A stretch of 37,172 nucleotides of DNA from JBBITI01 sp037440885. GTDB taxonomy: Bacteria; Chloroflexota; Dehalococcoidia; Dehalococcoidales; UBA2162. The stretch is from contig JBBITI010000025.1 in assembly GCA_037440885.1 (NCBI GenBank), forward strand, positions 1 to 37,172, in the 5' to 3' direction. Position numbers and translations under genes: made by a program. Below are positions 7,680 through 15,533 of the stretch, in pieces. Each line of letters starts with the position of its first letter. Position 1 is the stretch's first letter. Under the pieces are notes generated by a model. It did no database searches. It saw only the letters and a program-made list of their open reading frames with translations, and had not been told where the DNA came from.

Positions 7680-9320
7680 TCAGGCTTCAACCAGAGTCTC
7701 TTCAAAGGCAGCCGACATAACAGCCTGTTGTGCAAACGAGTCCAACATAAAATTAACAATCTCATCGGAAGGATTTATATGAGGTGGTTTCAAGTGTTCG
7801 AGTTCGGCTCCATGACTTTGCTGTTTTTGTTTAAAAGCCTTAAAGGAATCTCTCGGTAATAATGTTACCTTTAAAGGTTTCAAACCGGTGAAGGATTCTA
7901 ACTCGGCATAAGGAATATCAAGTTTTTTCAACTCTTCATGGATAAGCAGAGTTATTTCCTGGCTGGTGACGTTCCAGGTATTGTTTAGTTCAATATATAG
8001 ATTCAGGACAGGTCTGTCGGAGACTTCTTTGCGAGCTATCCAATCGATGTAAGAAATACCGGAATTTTCTATCGCCTGCCAGATAATTTTTTCCGAAAGG
8101 CGGGTAAATCCGGCAATATCAATCTGGTCATCGATGCGGGTAAGAAACTCCATCTGCGGTATATCGATATTCAGTTTTTCATTACGCAGAGATGTTATTT
8201 TAACGAGGTGCCCAAGCTTGTAACGAACGAAAGGTCCGCCGTGAAGGCTCGTTATCACTATCTCGTAATTACCCGGGATTAACTCGTTTGTCAAGAACGT
8301 AGATGGCTTGTAAGTCGGATCTAGTCGTGCTTTGAGAGCTTCTTCTTCAGGGATAAATTCCAGGAAGTTGAGGTGTGGGATAAAGGTCATTCCTTGATAA
8401 TCCCAGGTCTGCATTGCGATCAGTACTGCTTCAGTACAGCCATGGAAATCTAGTGGATAACGACCCCACATATTTTTTATTTTCTCACGGTATACCGATC
8501 CATCGATGCCGTAAGTAATAAGACCTTTAATAGACCAGAGGTCTTTCGGTTGAATAGGGCGATTAGCCAGGCGACTTTTAATAAACGCCTTCGCCAAACG
8601 GGAAAAAGCTTTCGGTCTTTTCAGCAGGGGAGTCAAAGGCGTCTTTTTGCTCTGCTCAGCAAAACGATTACCAATAGCAACGGCGACACTGGAGAGAGTA
8701 AGACACAGATCAAGACCTTCGGATAAAGCCTGGCCAAAGCCTTTTTGAATCCGGTCTTCAAAACTGATATTTTCTGCCTGTTCTATGGGAGGTAAAAAGG
8801 TCAGTAATCCCTCAGGAAAAACGCGTGTCATAGTTCCGGTAGCATAAGGAGGGGGAGCCATGCCGTAAAATACTTTATCTAATTCATGAAAACCAACTTC
8901 ACCCCGATGCTTGCTTGTAGCGAAAAGAAGCAATGCGAAAATCAATGGTTCGATTTCATCGAGTTGCCTGGCAGTGACGGGAACCCAACGGTAGGCATAT
9001 TCTCCGGACTTGCCCGAGGTATATTGCCAGAGGATAGGTTTTCGGGGTAATGCAGACGTCTTCCGTTTGAGTAAAAACGGGGCATAGTCATCATAGGTAG
9101 TTAACGGGACCAATTCACGGAATTCGTCGACATTGCGCGGCATTATCCCCTGCATGATTGTTTGCCCGAGTTCGCACTTCTTTAACAGTTCAAGTTGCTC
9201 GAGAAGAAGCGAATGCTGAATATGCATGAATTCATCAACTGATAAATCGATAAATCCGCAACACCTCTTCCATAATTCTTCATATCGGTTTTGCCGGAAA
9301 AGTTCAGCTAAATTTGACAT
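7680..9320 (-). CDS. GH3-family acyl-acid adenylase / amido synthetase-like protein
   Basis: A 546-residue protein of the GH3 (auxin-responsive) superfamily, which activates carboxylic acids with ATP and typically joins them to amino acids. Seen: the ATP loop Y-T-S-G-K-S-G (100-106), the D-F-H-G-C-T-E-A segment (291-298), matching the C-terminal half of the adenylate pocket, and F-V-R-Y-K-L-G-H-L-V (364-373). In that last motif the family usually has Asp after Gly to hold the ATP ribose; here it is His371. The start is ATG 9320 with AGGAG 7 bases upstream; a GTG directly before it is possible. The plant hormone role does not apply to bacteria. Substrate unknown; the ThiF-like neighbour suggests a shared pathway. 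Confidence 0.82.
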   Translation of the reverse strand: MSNLAELFRQNRYEELWKRCCGFIDLSVDEFMHIQHSLLLEQLELLKKCELGQTIMQGIMPRNVDEFRELVPLTTYDDYAPFLLKRKTSALPRKPILWQYTSGKSGEYAYRWVPVTARQLDEIEPLIFALLLFATSKHRGEVGFHELDKVFYGMAPPPYATGTMTRVFPEGLLTFLPPIEQAENISFEDRIQKGFGQALSEGLDLCLTLSSVAVAIGNRFAEQSKKTPLTPLLKRPKAFSRLAKAFIKSRLANRPIQPKDLWSIKGLITYGIDGSVYREKIKNMWGRYPLDFHGCTEAVLIAMQTWDYQGMTFIPHLNFLEFIPEEEALKARLDPTYKPSTFLTNELIPGNYEIVITSLHGGPFVRYKLGHLVKITSLRNEKLNIDIPQMEFLTRIDDQIDIAGFTRLSEKIIWQAIENSGISYIDWIARKEVSDRPVLNLYIELNNTWNVTSQEITLLIHEELKKLDIPYAELESFTGLKPLKVTLLPRDSFKAFKQKQQSHGAELEHLKPPHINPSDEIVNFMLDSFAQQAVMSAAFEETLVEA

Positions 9321-9474
9321 CACTATTCTCCTTAACAGGTTTCTTGCCTAAATAATCAAAGATTCTTTTCTGGGCAAGGTAGTGTTTATCTGGCTGAATA
9401 ACGGATAAAATATTGCCATATCAATTCGTTTCCAATATGTCAGTCGAGGAATCTTAAGGGAAGGTATTAAATAC

Positions 9475-9489
9475 TAGAACAATGTTCTA
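9475..9489. promoter_or_regulatory. Inverted repeat upstream of the GH3-type gene
   Basis: TAGAAC (9475-9480) and GTTCTA (9484-9489) are perfect arms around a 3-base centre, about 155 bases before the GH3-type start. It could be an operator. The half-site spacing does not fit the four-base gap of the Bacillus-type LexA box. Confidence 0.3.
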
Positions 9490-9509
9490 TCAGCCTTGTT
9501 GAGCCTGAA

Positions 9510-9555
9510 AAAAGACAAAAAAAAGCCCCCCGCACCTTTTTCAGGTTGGGGAGCT
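9510..9555 (-). terminator. Intrinsic terminator of the ribbon-helix-helix gene
   Basis: On the minus strand a G+C-rich hairpin (AGCTCCCC with GGGGGGCT, inner stem ACCT/AGGT) is followed by eight T. It starts 22 bases after the stop of the gene at 9578-9940. Confidence 0.8.
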
Positions 9556-9577
9556 AACAGACCGCCGGGTTAACTGT

Positions 9578-9940
9578 CTACTTCCACTTGATTGTGGCTT
9601 TGCCACTCCGTTCGTTGTTGTTATCAGGGTTAATGTCTTTCTGCAGACCTTGCAGTTTGGATGTCAACTCTTCAAGATCTCCAGACTGGGACTGCTTGCC
9701 AAGTTCCAGTCCATAGCTGATGAAGAAGTCAAGGAAGCTTCTCAGAAGTTGTTTCATGTCTTCCTGAAAAAGCAGCATCTCTTCACGGGTGGCGTATTTT
9801 TGCTCTTTTGCTTTTTCTTTTTCCTTGAACTGACTGTCAAGCAAAACCTCGATGAATTCTGCCTGGCTTACATCACCACGGTTTTCATCGATCCGCTTGA
9901 CCAACTCGGCGGGCAGGATCACTATCCTTCTTTCTGGCAT
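9578..9940 (-). CDS. Small ribbon-helix-helix-like protein with coiled-coil tail
   Basis: 120 residues, start at ATG 9940 with AGAGG 5 bases upstream; the longer frame to 10006 adds a tyrosine-rich leader with no ribosome site. Residues 1-40 resemble a ribbon-helix-helix or similar short DNA-binding fold (R-R-I-V-I-L-P-A-E-L-V-K-R-I-D-E-N then S-Q-A-E-F-I-E-V-L-L). The middle is highly charged and helical (K-E-K-E-K-A-K-E-Q-K), probably a coiled coil. The C-terminal 30 residues are polar and probably disordered. I do not recognise a named family. It ends in a clear terminator and lies downstream of the winged-helix gene. Confidence 0.6.
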   Translation of the reverse strand: MPERRIVILPAELVKRIDENRGDVSQAEFIEVLLDSQFKEKEKAKEQKYATREEMLLFQEDMKQLLRSFLDFFISYGLELGKQSQSGDLEELTSKLQGLQKDINPDNNNERSGKATIKWK

Positions 9941-10082
9941 ATCAACCTCTCTAGTGCAGTAGTAATAATACAGGTTAACGTCAACTCTAATAAACAGCAC
10001 TGCCAACCAGGGACATGACCGAGCGGCAGCGCTACATTACTTAAAACTACTGCCATTGGCAGAGCGATCCATCATAAAATGT

Positions 10083-10343
10083 TTAAAGCTCTTCTCGCAA
10101 GCCGAGGGTTTCAATAAGTTCATCAATATTACGCAGTACCTTTAACCCTGCCGGAGTAATCCGGTAGGTGATACTGGGATTGCCAACAGTGACTTCGCTG
10201 ACTAAACCGCGATCGACTAGAAACTTGAGATACTTCTTTAGCTGGAAGTAGCTCATGTTGGCACTGTACATTATTTCGGTCTTGCCAGCCTCGCCAAGTC
10301 GAAGCATATCGGCAATAACCTCAATACTAGACCGTCGGCCCAT
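10083..10343 (-). CDS. Winged helix-turn-helix regulator (ArnR1-like)
   Basis: An 86-residue single winged-helix domain. It begins M-G-R-R-S-S-I-E-V-I-A-D-M-L, then shows the recognition region Y-S-A-N-M-S-Y-F-Q-L-K-K-Y-L-K-F-L-V (residues about 26-43) and the wing L-V-S-E-V-T-V-G-N-P-S-I-T-Y-R-I-T-P-A-G. This arrangement is typical of archaeal and bacterial ArnR1/DUF4364-like regulators. The start ATG has AGAGG about 12 bases upstream. It is divergent from the secreted beta-helix gene, and two operator-like inverted repeats lie between them, so it may regulate itself and that gene. Confidence 0.75.
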   Translation of the reverse strand: MGRRSSIEVIADMLRLGEAGKTEIMYSANMSYFQLKKYLKFLVDRGLVSEVTVGNPSITYRITPAGLKVLRNIDELIETLGLREEL

Positions 10344-10348
10344 TTGGC

Positions 10349-10384
10349 AATAGTACCTCTAACTTTATAACCAGTACTATTATA
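10349..10384 (-). promoter_or_regulatory. Inverted repeat over the winged-helix gene promoter
   Basis: AATAGTAC (10349-10356) and GTACTATT (10374-10381) are perfect 8-base arms separated by 17 bases. The right arm overlaps a perfect minus-strand TATAAT (10379-10384); the left arm reaches almost to the start codon. This suits autorepression by the encoded winged-helix protein. Confidence 0.5.
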
Positions 10385-10446
10385 CCCTACCCTGTCAAGT
10401 TTGAGCGTGAAAAGGGGGCTGGGGGCGGTCTTTCCGTCACTTTTTC

Positions 10447-10478
10447 TTGTGCCCGCTCTGCGGTGGCATTATAATGCC
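10447..10478 (+). promoter_or_regulatory. Promoter of the secreted beta-helix gene with palindromic -10 region
   Basis: TTGTGC (10447-10452) and a perfect TATAAT (10470-10475) are 17 bases apart. The -10 box is the centre of a perfect 14-base palindrome, GGCATTATAATGCC (10465-10478). The expected leader is about 52 bases. Confidence 0.55.
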
Positions 10479-10534
10479 TCTGAGATAACCTTTTTACCCA
10501 CTTAGTGTGCTATGTCGATAGATGAGTTAACAAA

Positions 10535-12529
10535 ATGAAGAGAACCAGTAGAACAAGATTTGTCGGACTTATGATTCTAATATTGTTAACTGCGTTGCTT
10601 GGTGCCTTTTATGAAGGCACATTTGAAAAGACAGTACTGGCTCAGCAAAATTATCCCTCTCCGGTTATTACCGGTGTTTCTCCAAACGAAGCTAAGCAAG
10701 GAGATAGTATTGAACTAAGCGTTACGGGTAAGTATTTTCTTCAAGGTGCCGTACTCTCCTTCTCCCCGCCGACCGGAATTAGTATAGTCTCGCAGAAGTT
10801 CGTTAACTCTACAGAAACAAGAGTAATAATAAGTATTACCGAGGATGCTCCGTTAGGAGCAAGGGATGTAACACTCACCAATTCCGATGGGCAGAGCTAT
10901 ACGGCAAAAGCCGTTTTCAACCTCGGTAAAGTTGTTGTGCCGTCTCCGGCTATTACTAACATTCCTCCAGGTAAAACTGAAGCGGAAAAAGCGGCTGAGC
11001 CTCCTTATCCCGTTATCGCAAATGTACCTGTTGAGAGTAAAATTGAGCAGCTATATAAATCCGTCCATAAGCTGATAACGGGACGGGCAAATATAGTAAA
11101 CAATTGGCTGGCAATCCTTAAAATTCGAATGACGGACAAAGAGAGTATCCGAAATTCTACCTTTTCAGAAATAGGGCCGTCGTTGGAAGGAAGAATACTC
11201 TGTCCGGGGTCAGTAAACATAAATTACCAGACTCTACAAGTGTCGCTGCCAAAGCGTACAGGGAAAAGGACGGTCGATTCTAGTCCCGACGGAAGTGCCA
11301 CCCGTCCTTTCCCAACCATTGCTGAAGCTCTGATGCGGGCTGAGGAATTGCGCTACGAAGGCGTTGAGGTTATTGTCTCTCCTGGAACTTATGTCGGTGA
11401 TTTAATCATTACCCGTCCGACCAAAATAATTGGCGAGAGCAGAACAGGTACTACAATCGTCGGCTCCGTTGTTAATCATTCAATATTTAGTTTGTCCGTG
11501 AATTCGCTTTCTATTAACGGTCCTAAAGCAGTGAGTGGAGAAATAGGTAAAGAAGGAGCGTTGATAATTAGTAACGCCTGTGCTGCAACAACTCTTGAGC
11601 AGGTCAATATCAAAAGTCCATTGAATTATGGCGTTCTTCAAAGTGGCGGAAAACTTTCAGCCAGGAATGTCAGAATAGAGGATACTGCCACTTCGAAAAG
11701 CATTGCTTCTTCCGGCACTGCGGTTCATCTTTCAAATGTAGATGCGACTCTTAATGGCGTCCTCATTGAAGGAGCCGGGCGATTCGCCATTCGCCAAATC
11801 GGCGGTTCCCTTCACATTTTTGCCACATCCATCCGCAACACAAGAACAAGAGACGAGTTCTCAAAAGCTGGTACTGGTATTTGGACGAGTGATGGAGCTA
11901 AGACTGAAATTCTGTCTTCTATTATCAGCGGAAGTCAGTCCTCAGCCCTTATCATTGAGGGCAGCCAAACCGAAGCCATCCTGAGGCATGTGACTATTTT
12001 CGACACCAAGGTTAATCCCTGGTTGATGCGGGAACATGTTATCGCTCCTGCTCCAGGCCTTTCGCAGTCACCTATCCGGTGGCAACCCATCCCTTATGCC
12101 TCCATTGAAGTCCAGCAAGAAGCTCAGCTGATCATGGGTCGCTCACGCGTTAACAATAATGAATACATGGGATTAAGGGTGGTCGACAATGCTCAGGCCA
12201 GGGTTACATACACACATTTCAGTCTTACTAAGAGGTTTCCCGGGAGCGAATGGGGTTATGGTACTAATATTCAAGCGAAGAATAATGGATATATTTACCT
12301 GGAGAATGTTACAAGCCGACATGCAGACCTAGCTGGCTTACAATTATACGGGGGCACAGCCGATTATCATATTGGAAAAGTAAGCTACAATCTAGTTGGA
12401 GTCCATATAACCACGGCAGGTTTTGATATACGGCGACTACAGAATGACGTGCGATACCACGATAATGGAATCGATCTCGACATGGCGACACTTCCTGTTC
12501 CTGAGCCTAGGGCTTCCACCAGAGACTAA
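10535..12529 (+). CDS. Secreted protein with TIG-like domain and right-handed beta-helix (DUF1565-like)
   Basis: 664 residues. Residues 1-36 form a signal peptide (basic start, hydrophobic core G-L-M-I-L-I-L-L-T-A-L-L-G-A, cleavage likely after V-L-A). Residues about 41-133 look like an IPT/TIG immunoglobulin-like domain (P-V-I-T-G-V-S-P-N-E-A then A-P-L-G-A-R-D-V-T-L-T-N). From about 245 a pectate-lyase-like beta-helix begins with the DUF1565 motif D-G-S-A-T-R-P-F-P-T-I-A-E-A-L and repeated short strands to the end. No catalytic residues, sortase motif or C-terminal anchor are seen. Likely outside the cell, possibly binding or acting on polysaccharide. The ribosome binding site is poor although the promoter is good. 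Confidence 0.75.
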   Translation: MKRTSRTRFVGLMILILLTALLGAFYEGTFEKTVLAQQNYPSPVITGVSPNEAKQGDSIELSVTGKYFLQGAVLSFSPPTGISIVSQKFVNSTETRVIISITEDAPLGARDVTLTNSDGQSYTAKAVFNLGKVVVPSPAITNIPPGKTEAEKAAEPPYPVIANVPVESKIEQLYKSVHKLITGRANIVNNWLAILKIRMTDKESIRNSTFSEIGPSLEGRILCPGSVNINYQTLQVSLPKRTGKRTVDSSPDGSATRPFPTIAEALMRAEELRYEGVEVIVSPGTYVGDLIITRPTKIIGESRTGTTIVGSVVNHSIFSLSVNSLSINGPKAVSGEIGKEGALIISNACAATTLEQVNIKSPLNYGVLQSGGKLSARNVRIEDTATSKSIASSGTAVHLSNVDATLNGVLIEGAGRFAIRQIGGSLHIFATSIRNTRTRDEFSKAGTGIWTSDGAKTEILSSIISGSQSSALIIEGSQTEAILRHVTIFDTKVNPWLMREHVIAPAPGLSQSPIRWQPIPYASIEVQQEAQLIMGRSRVNNNEYMGLRVVDNAQARVTYTHFSLTKRFPGSEWGYGTNIQAKNNGYIYLENVTSRHADLAGLQLYGGTADYHIGKVSYNLVGVHITTAGFDIRRLQNDVRYHDNGIDLDMATLPVPEPRASTRD

Positions 12530-12856
12530 CTTGAGGAGGAGTCTGAGCGTCGATTTAAATATTTTTTATGCTTTTGCTATTATTCGTTGAACGACAGCCT
12601 ATAATGTCACTTTAACTCATTAAGTGACCTTCGTAGAACCGTGAATTTGTACTTCCTTTAGCTGATTAACCCTGGATTGCTCGCTGTTTTGCCGGGATAC
12701 TAATCGCTCTATGTTACTGGTAATATCTGTTGAACCGGGAGATCTTCACAACTTTAACTGAAGCCATTTTCTTGACGCTATGGTACCCCTTTGCTACAAT
12801 TCGAGGCGGGGTAGAATTAAAAACCTAACAAGTTTACTTTATCGATAAGGAGAAAT
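12530..12856. other. Intergenic region before the hydroxyacyl-CoA dehydrogenase
   Basis: About 330 bases without a gene. It holds an inverted repeat, GTCACTT (12606-12612) with AAGTGAC (12622-12628) and a 9-base centre, which could be an operator or a stem-loop ending the upstream transcript (no T run follows). The promoter at 12772-12800 lies at its right end. Nothing else was recognised. Confidence 0.4.
12772..12800 (+). promoter_or_regulatory. Promoter of the hydroxyacyl-CoA dehydrogenase gene
   Basis: TTGACG (12772-12777) and TACAAT (12795-12800) are 17 bases apart, giving a leader of about 50 bases to the ATG at 12857. Confidence 0.7.
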
Positions 12857-13711
12857 ATGGAAATCAAGAAAATCGGCATCGTAGCCATGACAGGGATAAT
12901 GGGGACGGGGATTGCGCAGACCTGCGCCCAGGCAGGTTACCAGGTTATCGGTTCCTCGCGAAGCCAGGATAACGTGAACAAGGCGTTGGCTTCGTTAAAT
13001 GCCCAGTTGAGCCGTTCGGTGGAGAAAGGGCGGATGACCCAGGCGGACAAGGACACCACGATGAGCCGCATCAAAGGGACCACGAGCATGAAGGACTTTA
13101 CGGATTGCGACCTGGTGGTGGAGGCGGCGGTGGAAGACATGAACCTGAAGAAAAGTATTTTTGCCGAACTCGATAAAATCTGCCGTGCAGATGCCATTAT
13201 TGCGAGCAACACTTCCTGTCTCTCAATCATCGACCTGGCGATGGTGACCAAACGACCGGACAAAATCGTCGGTATCCATTTCTTCAACCCGGTCCCGGTG
13301 ATGAAACTGGTGGAAGTGGTAAGAACAATAGCTTCCAGTGATGAAACAGTAGCCACAGCCAAGAAACTCTGCGAATCCGCAGGCAAGACCGTTGTTATCG
13401 CCAAAGATGCCCCGGGCTTCATTGTAAACCGGTTGATGACCCCGTTTATCAATAATGCGGTGCGGATGCTGGAAAACGGAGTGGCCAGCCGGGAAGACAT
13501 CGATACCGCCATCAACCTTGGCTTGAATCACCCGATGGGGCCGTTAACGCTGGTCGATCTCATCGGCATTGATACCTTCGTTTTCTTTGCCGATGCCCAG
13601 TACGAAGCCTTCAAAGACCCACAGTTCACCCCGCCGACGCTACTGCGGAAAATGATCACGGCCGGCTGGCTGGGACGGAAGACGAAGAAAGGTTTCTACG
13701 ATTACAAATAG
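12857..13711 (+). CDS. 3-hydroxyacyl-CoA (3-hydroxybutyryl-CoA) dehydrogenase
   Basis: A 284-residue enzyme of the family length (about 282), interconverting 3-hydroxyacyl-CoA and 3-ketoacyl-CoA. The catalytic set is intact: S-N-T-S (117-120), H141 in H-F-F-N-P-V-P-V-M-K, E153, N191 in the V-N-R-L segment, and the C-terminal N-H-P-M-G-P-L-T-L. The cofactor loop is odd. The expected G-x-G-x-x-G reads M-T-G-I-M-G (11-16), and the acidic residue that normally ends strand 2 is replaced by S-S-R (33-35), which suggests NADP(H) rather than NAD(H) use. Ribosome site AAGGAG is 4 bases from ATG. It is a single-gene transcript ended by the hairpin at 13756. Confidence 0.9.
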   Translation: MEIKKIGIVAMTGIMGTGIAQTCAQAGYQVIGSSRSQDNVNKALASLNAQLSRSVEKGRMTQADKDTTMSRIKGTTSMKDFTDCDLVVEAAVEDMNLKKSIFAELDKICRADAIIASNTSCLSIIDLAMVTKRPDKIVGIHFFNPVPVMKLVEVVRTIASSDETVATAKKLCESAGKTVVIAKDAPGFIVNRLMTPFINNAVRMLENGVASREDIDTAINLGLNHPMGPLTLVDLIGIDTFVFFADAQYEAFKDPQFTPPTLLRKMITAGWLGRKTKKGFYDYK

Positions 13712-13755
13712 AGCCGCCAGGCTATCGAAGGCCCGGTAGAGTCGAGGATAATAAT

Positions 13756-13783
13756 AAAAGGGCGTTCTGGCGAACGCCCTTTT
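13756..13783. terminator. Bidirectional intrinsic terminator
   Basis: A perfect 12-base stem (AAAAGGGCGTTC with GAACGCCCTTTT, loop TGGC) between the convergent hydroxyacyl-CoA dehydrogenase and DUF35 genes, with T-rich flanks on both strands. Confidence 0.85.
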
Positions 13784-13799
13784 CAGTATCTGCCTATTT

Positions 13800-14210
13800 T
13801 CAGGCCTTGATAAATTCGTAACTGATCCGATCGCCGTTCAGTTTTACGGGGACCACTTTCACCGGCATACCAACAGAGAGCTGACCGTCCGGTATTTCCT
13901 TGCTCATCCGGCCGAACATCTTGAATTGACCGAAGTCGGTTACGGCCAGCGTGTAAGGCGCATCCTCTTCAAAACCGGTCGGCCCGTAGGTGACGACCGC
14001 ATAGGTGTCCAGTTTTCCGGTCCCGGTGATTTCGAACCACACGACGTTACTGGATAAACAGGAAGGGCAATCCATTTTAGGCGGGAACGTGACCGTCCCG
14101 CAGTCGCGGCACCGGGTACCCATCACTTTGCCCATGGTTAAATAATTAACAAATTCGGCGGCTTTGGTTTCGCTGGTGAAACTGACAACGCCAAAATTTT
14201 CAAATCCCAT
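13800..14210 (-). CDS. DUF35 OB-fold protein with zinc ribbon, thiolase partner
   Basis: 136 residues. An N-terminal helix (K-A-A-E-F-V-N-Y-L) precedes a zinc ribbon, C-R-D-C-G (34-38) with C-P-S-C (48-51), then an OB fold (T-G-T-G-K-L-D-T-Y-A-V-V and the strands to V-K-V-V-P-V). DUF35 proteins form complexes with SCP2-type thiolases, HMG-CoA synthases and aldolases, binding CoA or bridging the enzymes. The gene starts one base after the thiolase stop, with an AGGAGGG ribosome site inside the thiolase 3' end, so the two are translated together. Confidence 0.88.
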   Translation of the reverse strand: MGFENFGVVSFTSETKAAEFVNYLTMGKVMGTRCRDCGTVTFPPKMDCPSCLSSNVVWFEITGTGKLDTYAVVTYGPTGFEEDAPYTLAVTDFGQFKMFGRMSKEIPDGQLSVGMPVKVVPVKLNGDRISYEFIKA

Positions 14211-14211
14211 A

Positions 14212-15366
14212 TTACTCCCTCCTCAAAATGGTCACGGTGGCATACTGGCCGATGCCACCGATGTTATGGACAAGACCGATTTCTGCGTTCTTGACCTGGG
14301 CTTCAGTAGCTTCACCCCGCAACTGGCGGACGATAGTGCGGACCTGTGATCCCCCGGTAGCGCCGATGGGATGTCCTTTGGAGAGCAGTCCGCCGTCGAC
14401 GTTCACGGGGATCTTACCCTCGGCATAAGTTTCTTTTTGTTCGATCAAGCGCACCCCCTGACCCGGTTTGGCGAAACCAAGGTCCTCATAAGCCATCAGT
14501 TCGGCGATGGTGAAACAGTCATGGACTTCAGCAACGTCGATATCAGCGGGAGTGACTCCAGCCATCTGATAAGCATCGGCAGCGGCTTTCTGAGCACATT
14601 TAAGTCCGGTCAACAACGTCCGGCCGGACATGGTCATGGTGTCAGTAGCCGAGCCCAGTCCTTTTATCCAGATGGGTATCTTGCTAACCCGCCGGGCGAT
14701 ATCGCCCCGGGCCAGAATAATACAGGAAGCGCCGTCGGCATTGGCGCAACAATCAAAACGTTTTAACGGATCAGCGACTATTTCCGAGGTCATTATCTCT
14801 TCCATAGAAACCGGCTTGCGGTAGGTAGCCTTAGGATTCTTCACGCCGTAGGTGGCGGCTTTGATCCTGATCAGAGCTAGTTGTTCGGAGGTGGTTCCAT
14901 GTTTCGCCATGTGGGCGCGGGCATACATGCCATAACCAGCCGGCATGGTCAGCCCCAGCGGCGACTCCCAGACGACATCGCCACCCCGTCCCATACGTTC
15001 GGCGGCTTCCCGGGAACTGAGCTCAGACATCTTTTGAAAACCGATGACGGCCACAATTTTGTGCAATCCGGATTCGATCAGCGACCAGGCTACACGGACT
15101 CCCATGGTGCTTGAAGAACATACTGTCTCCAGGTAGAAAGTGGGGTTGGGGGTGAATCCGAGATACTCCGAAATAAGTCCCGACGGACTGCGCTGTTTGT
15201 CGTATTCAGGGGCGGAACAAATTATTGAGCCGTCGATATCTTTGTTGGTCAGTGCCAAACCTTCCATTGCCTCATGATAGGCGTCAAAACACAGTTCCCG
15301 CAGTGCCATCCCGCATTTACGTGAAAATACAGTCTGTCCTGCTCCGATTATGGCAATATCAGGCAT
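14212..15366 (-). CDS. SCP2-type thiolase / acetyl-CoA acetyltransferase-like
   Basis: 384 residues. It has the nucleophile region E-T-V-C-S-S-S (Cys83), E-V-H-D-C-F-T (280-286) and G-G-L-L-S-K-G-H-P-I-G-A-T-G (325-338) with His332. These mark the SCP2/SCPx branch that usually works with a DUF35 protein, rather than the classical biosynthetic thiolase. It may cleave or condense 3-ketoacyl-CoA, or act as a retro-aldolase as some sterol-side-chain relatives do. The start is ATG 15366 with AGGAGG 5 bases upstream; a longer frame to 15402 adds tyrosines and overlaps the promoter. It forms an operon with the DUF35 gene. Confidence 0.88.
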   Translation of the reverse strand: MPDIAIIGAGQTVFSRKCGMALRELCFDAYHEAMEGLALTNKDIDGSIICSAPEYDKQRSPSGLISEYLGFTPNPTFYLETVCSSSTMGVRVAWSLIESGLHKIVAVIGFQKMSELSSREAAERMGRGGDVVWESPLGLTMPAGYGMYARAHMAKHGTTSEQLALIRIKAATYGVKNPKATYRKPVSMEEIMTSEIVADPLKRFDCCANADGASCIILARGDIARRVSKIPIWIKGLGSATDTMTMSGRTLLTGLKCAQKAAADAYQMAGVTPADIDVAEVHDCFTIAELMAYEDLGFAKPGQGVRLIEQKETYAEGKIPVNVDGGLLSKGHPIGATGGSQVRTIVRQLRGEATEAQVKNAEIGLVHNIGGIGQYATVTILRRE

Positions 15367-15409
15367 TTTCCCCTCCTTGATCAGATAGTAATAATAGGAC
15401 AATGCGTTT

Positions 15410-15447
15410 ATTATACACGATTTTACCCGGATTTCGCCCGGTTAAAA
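15410..15447 (-). promoter_or_regulatory. Thiolase operon promoter with operator-like inverted repeat
   Basis: A perfect minus-strand TATAAT lies at 15410-15415. Directly upstream, 15421-15447 is an inverted repeat with 10-base arms (TTTTACCCGG and CCGGTTAAAA, one mismatch) and a 7-base centre, covering the -35 position. The MarR gene next door is a candidate binder. Confidence 0.5.
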
Positions 15448-15478
15448 CAGCAATGTTATCCATAAGAATAAAAGAATT

Positions 15479-15507
15479 AAAAAGGGGGTGACAGTGCCAT
15501 CGCCCCC
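15479..15507 (-). terminator. Intrinsic terminator after the MarR gene
   Basis: On the minus strand GGGGG (complement of 15503-15507) pairs with CCCCC (complement of 15484-15488), followed by five T. It begins about 27 bases past the MarR stop. Confidence 0.7.
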
Positions 15508-15533
15508 TCGGAATCTTCCGGAAATGACAGATG

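Noticed and set aside
9475..9489. Palindrome as a LexA (SOS) box
   Set aside because: The half-site gap is three bases rather than four, and the neighbouring genes are not DNA-repair genes.
12937..13515. 192-residue minus-strand frame
   Set aside because: It lies wholly antisense to the hydroxyacyl-CoA dehydrogenase, which has all family motifs.
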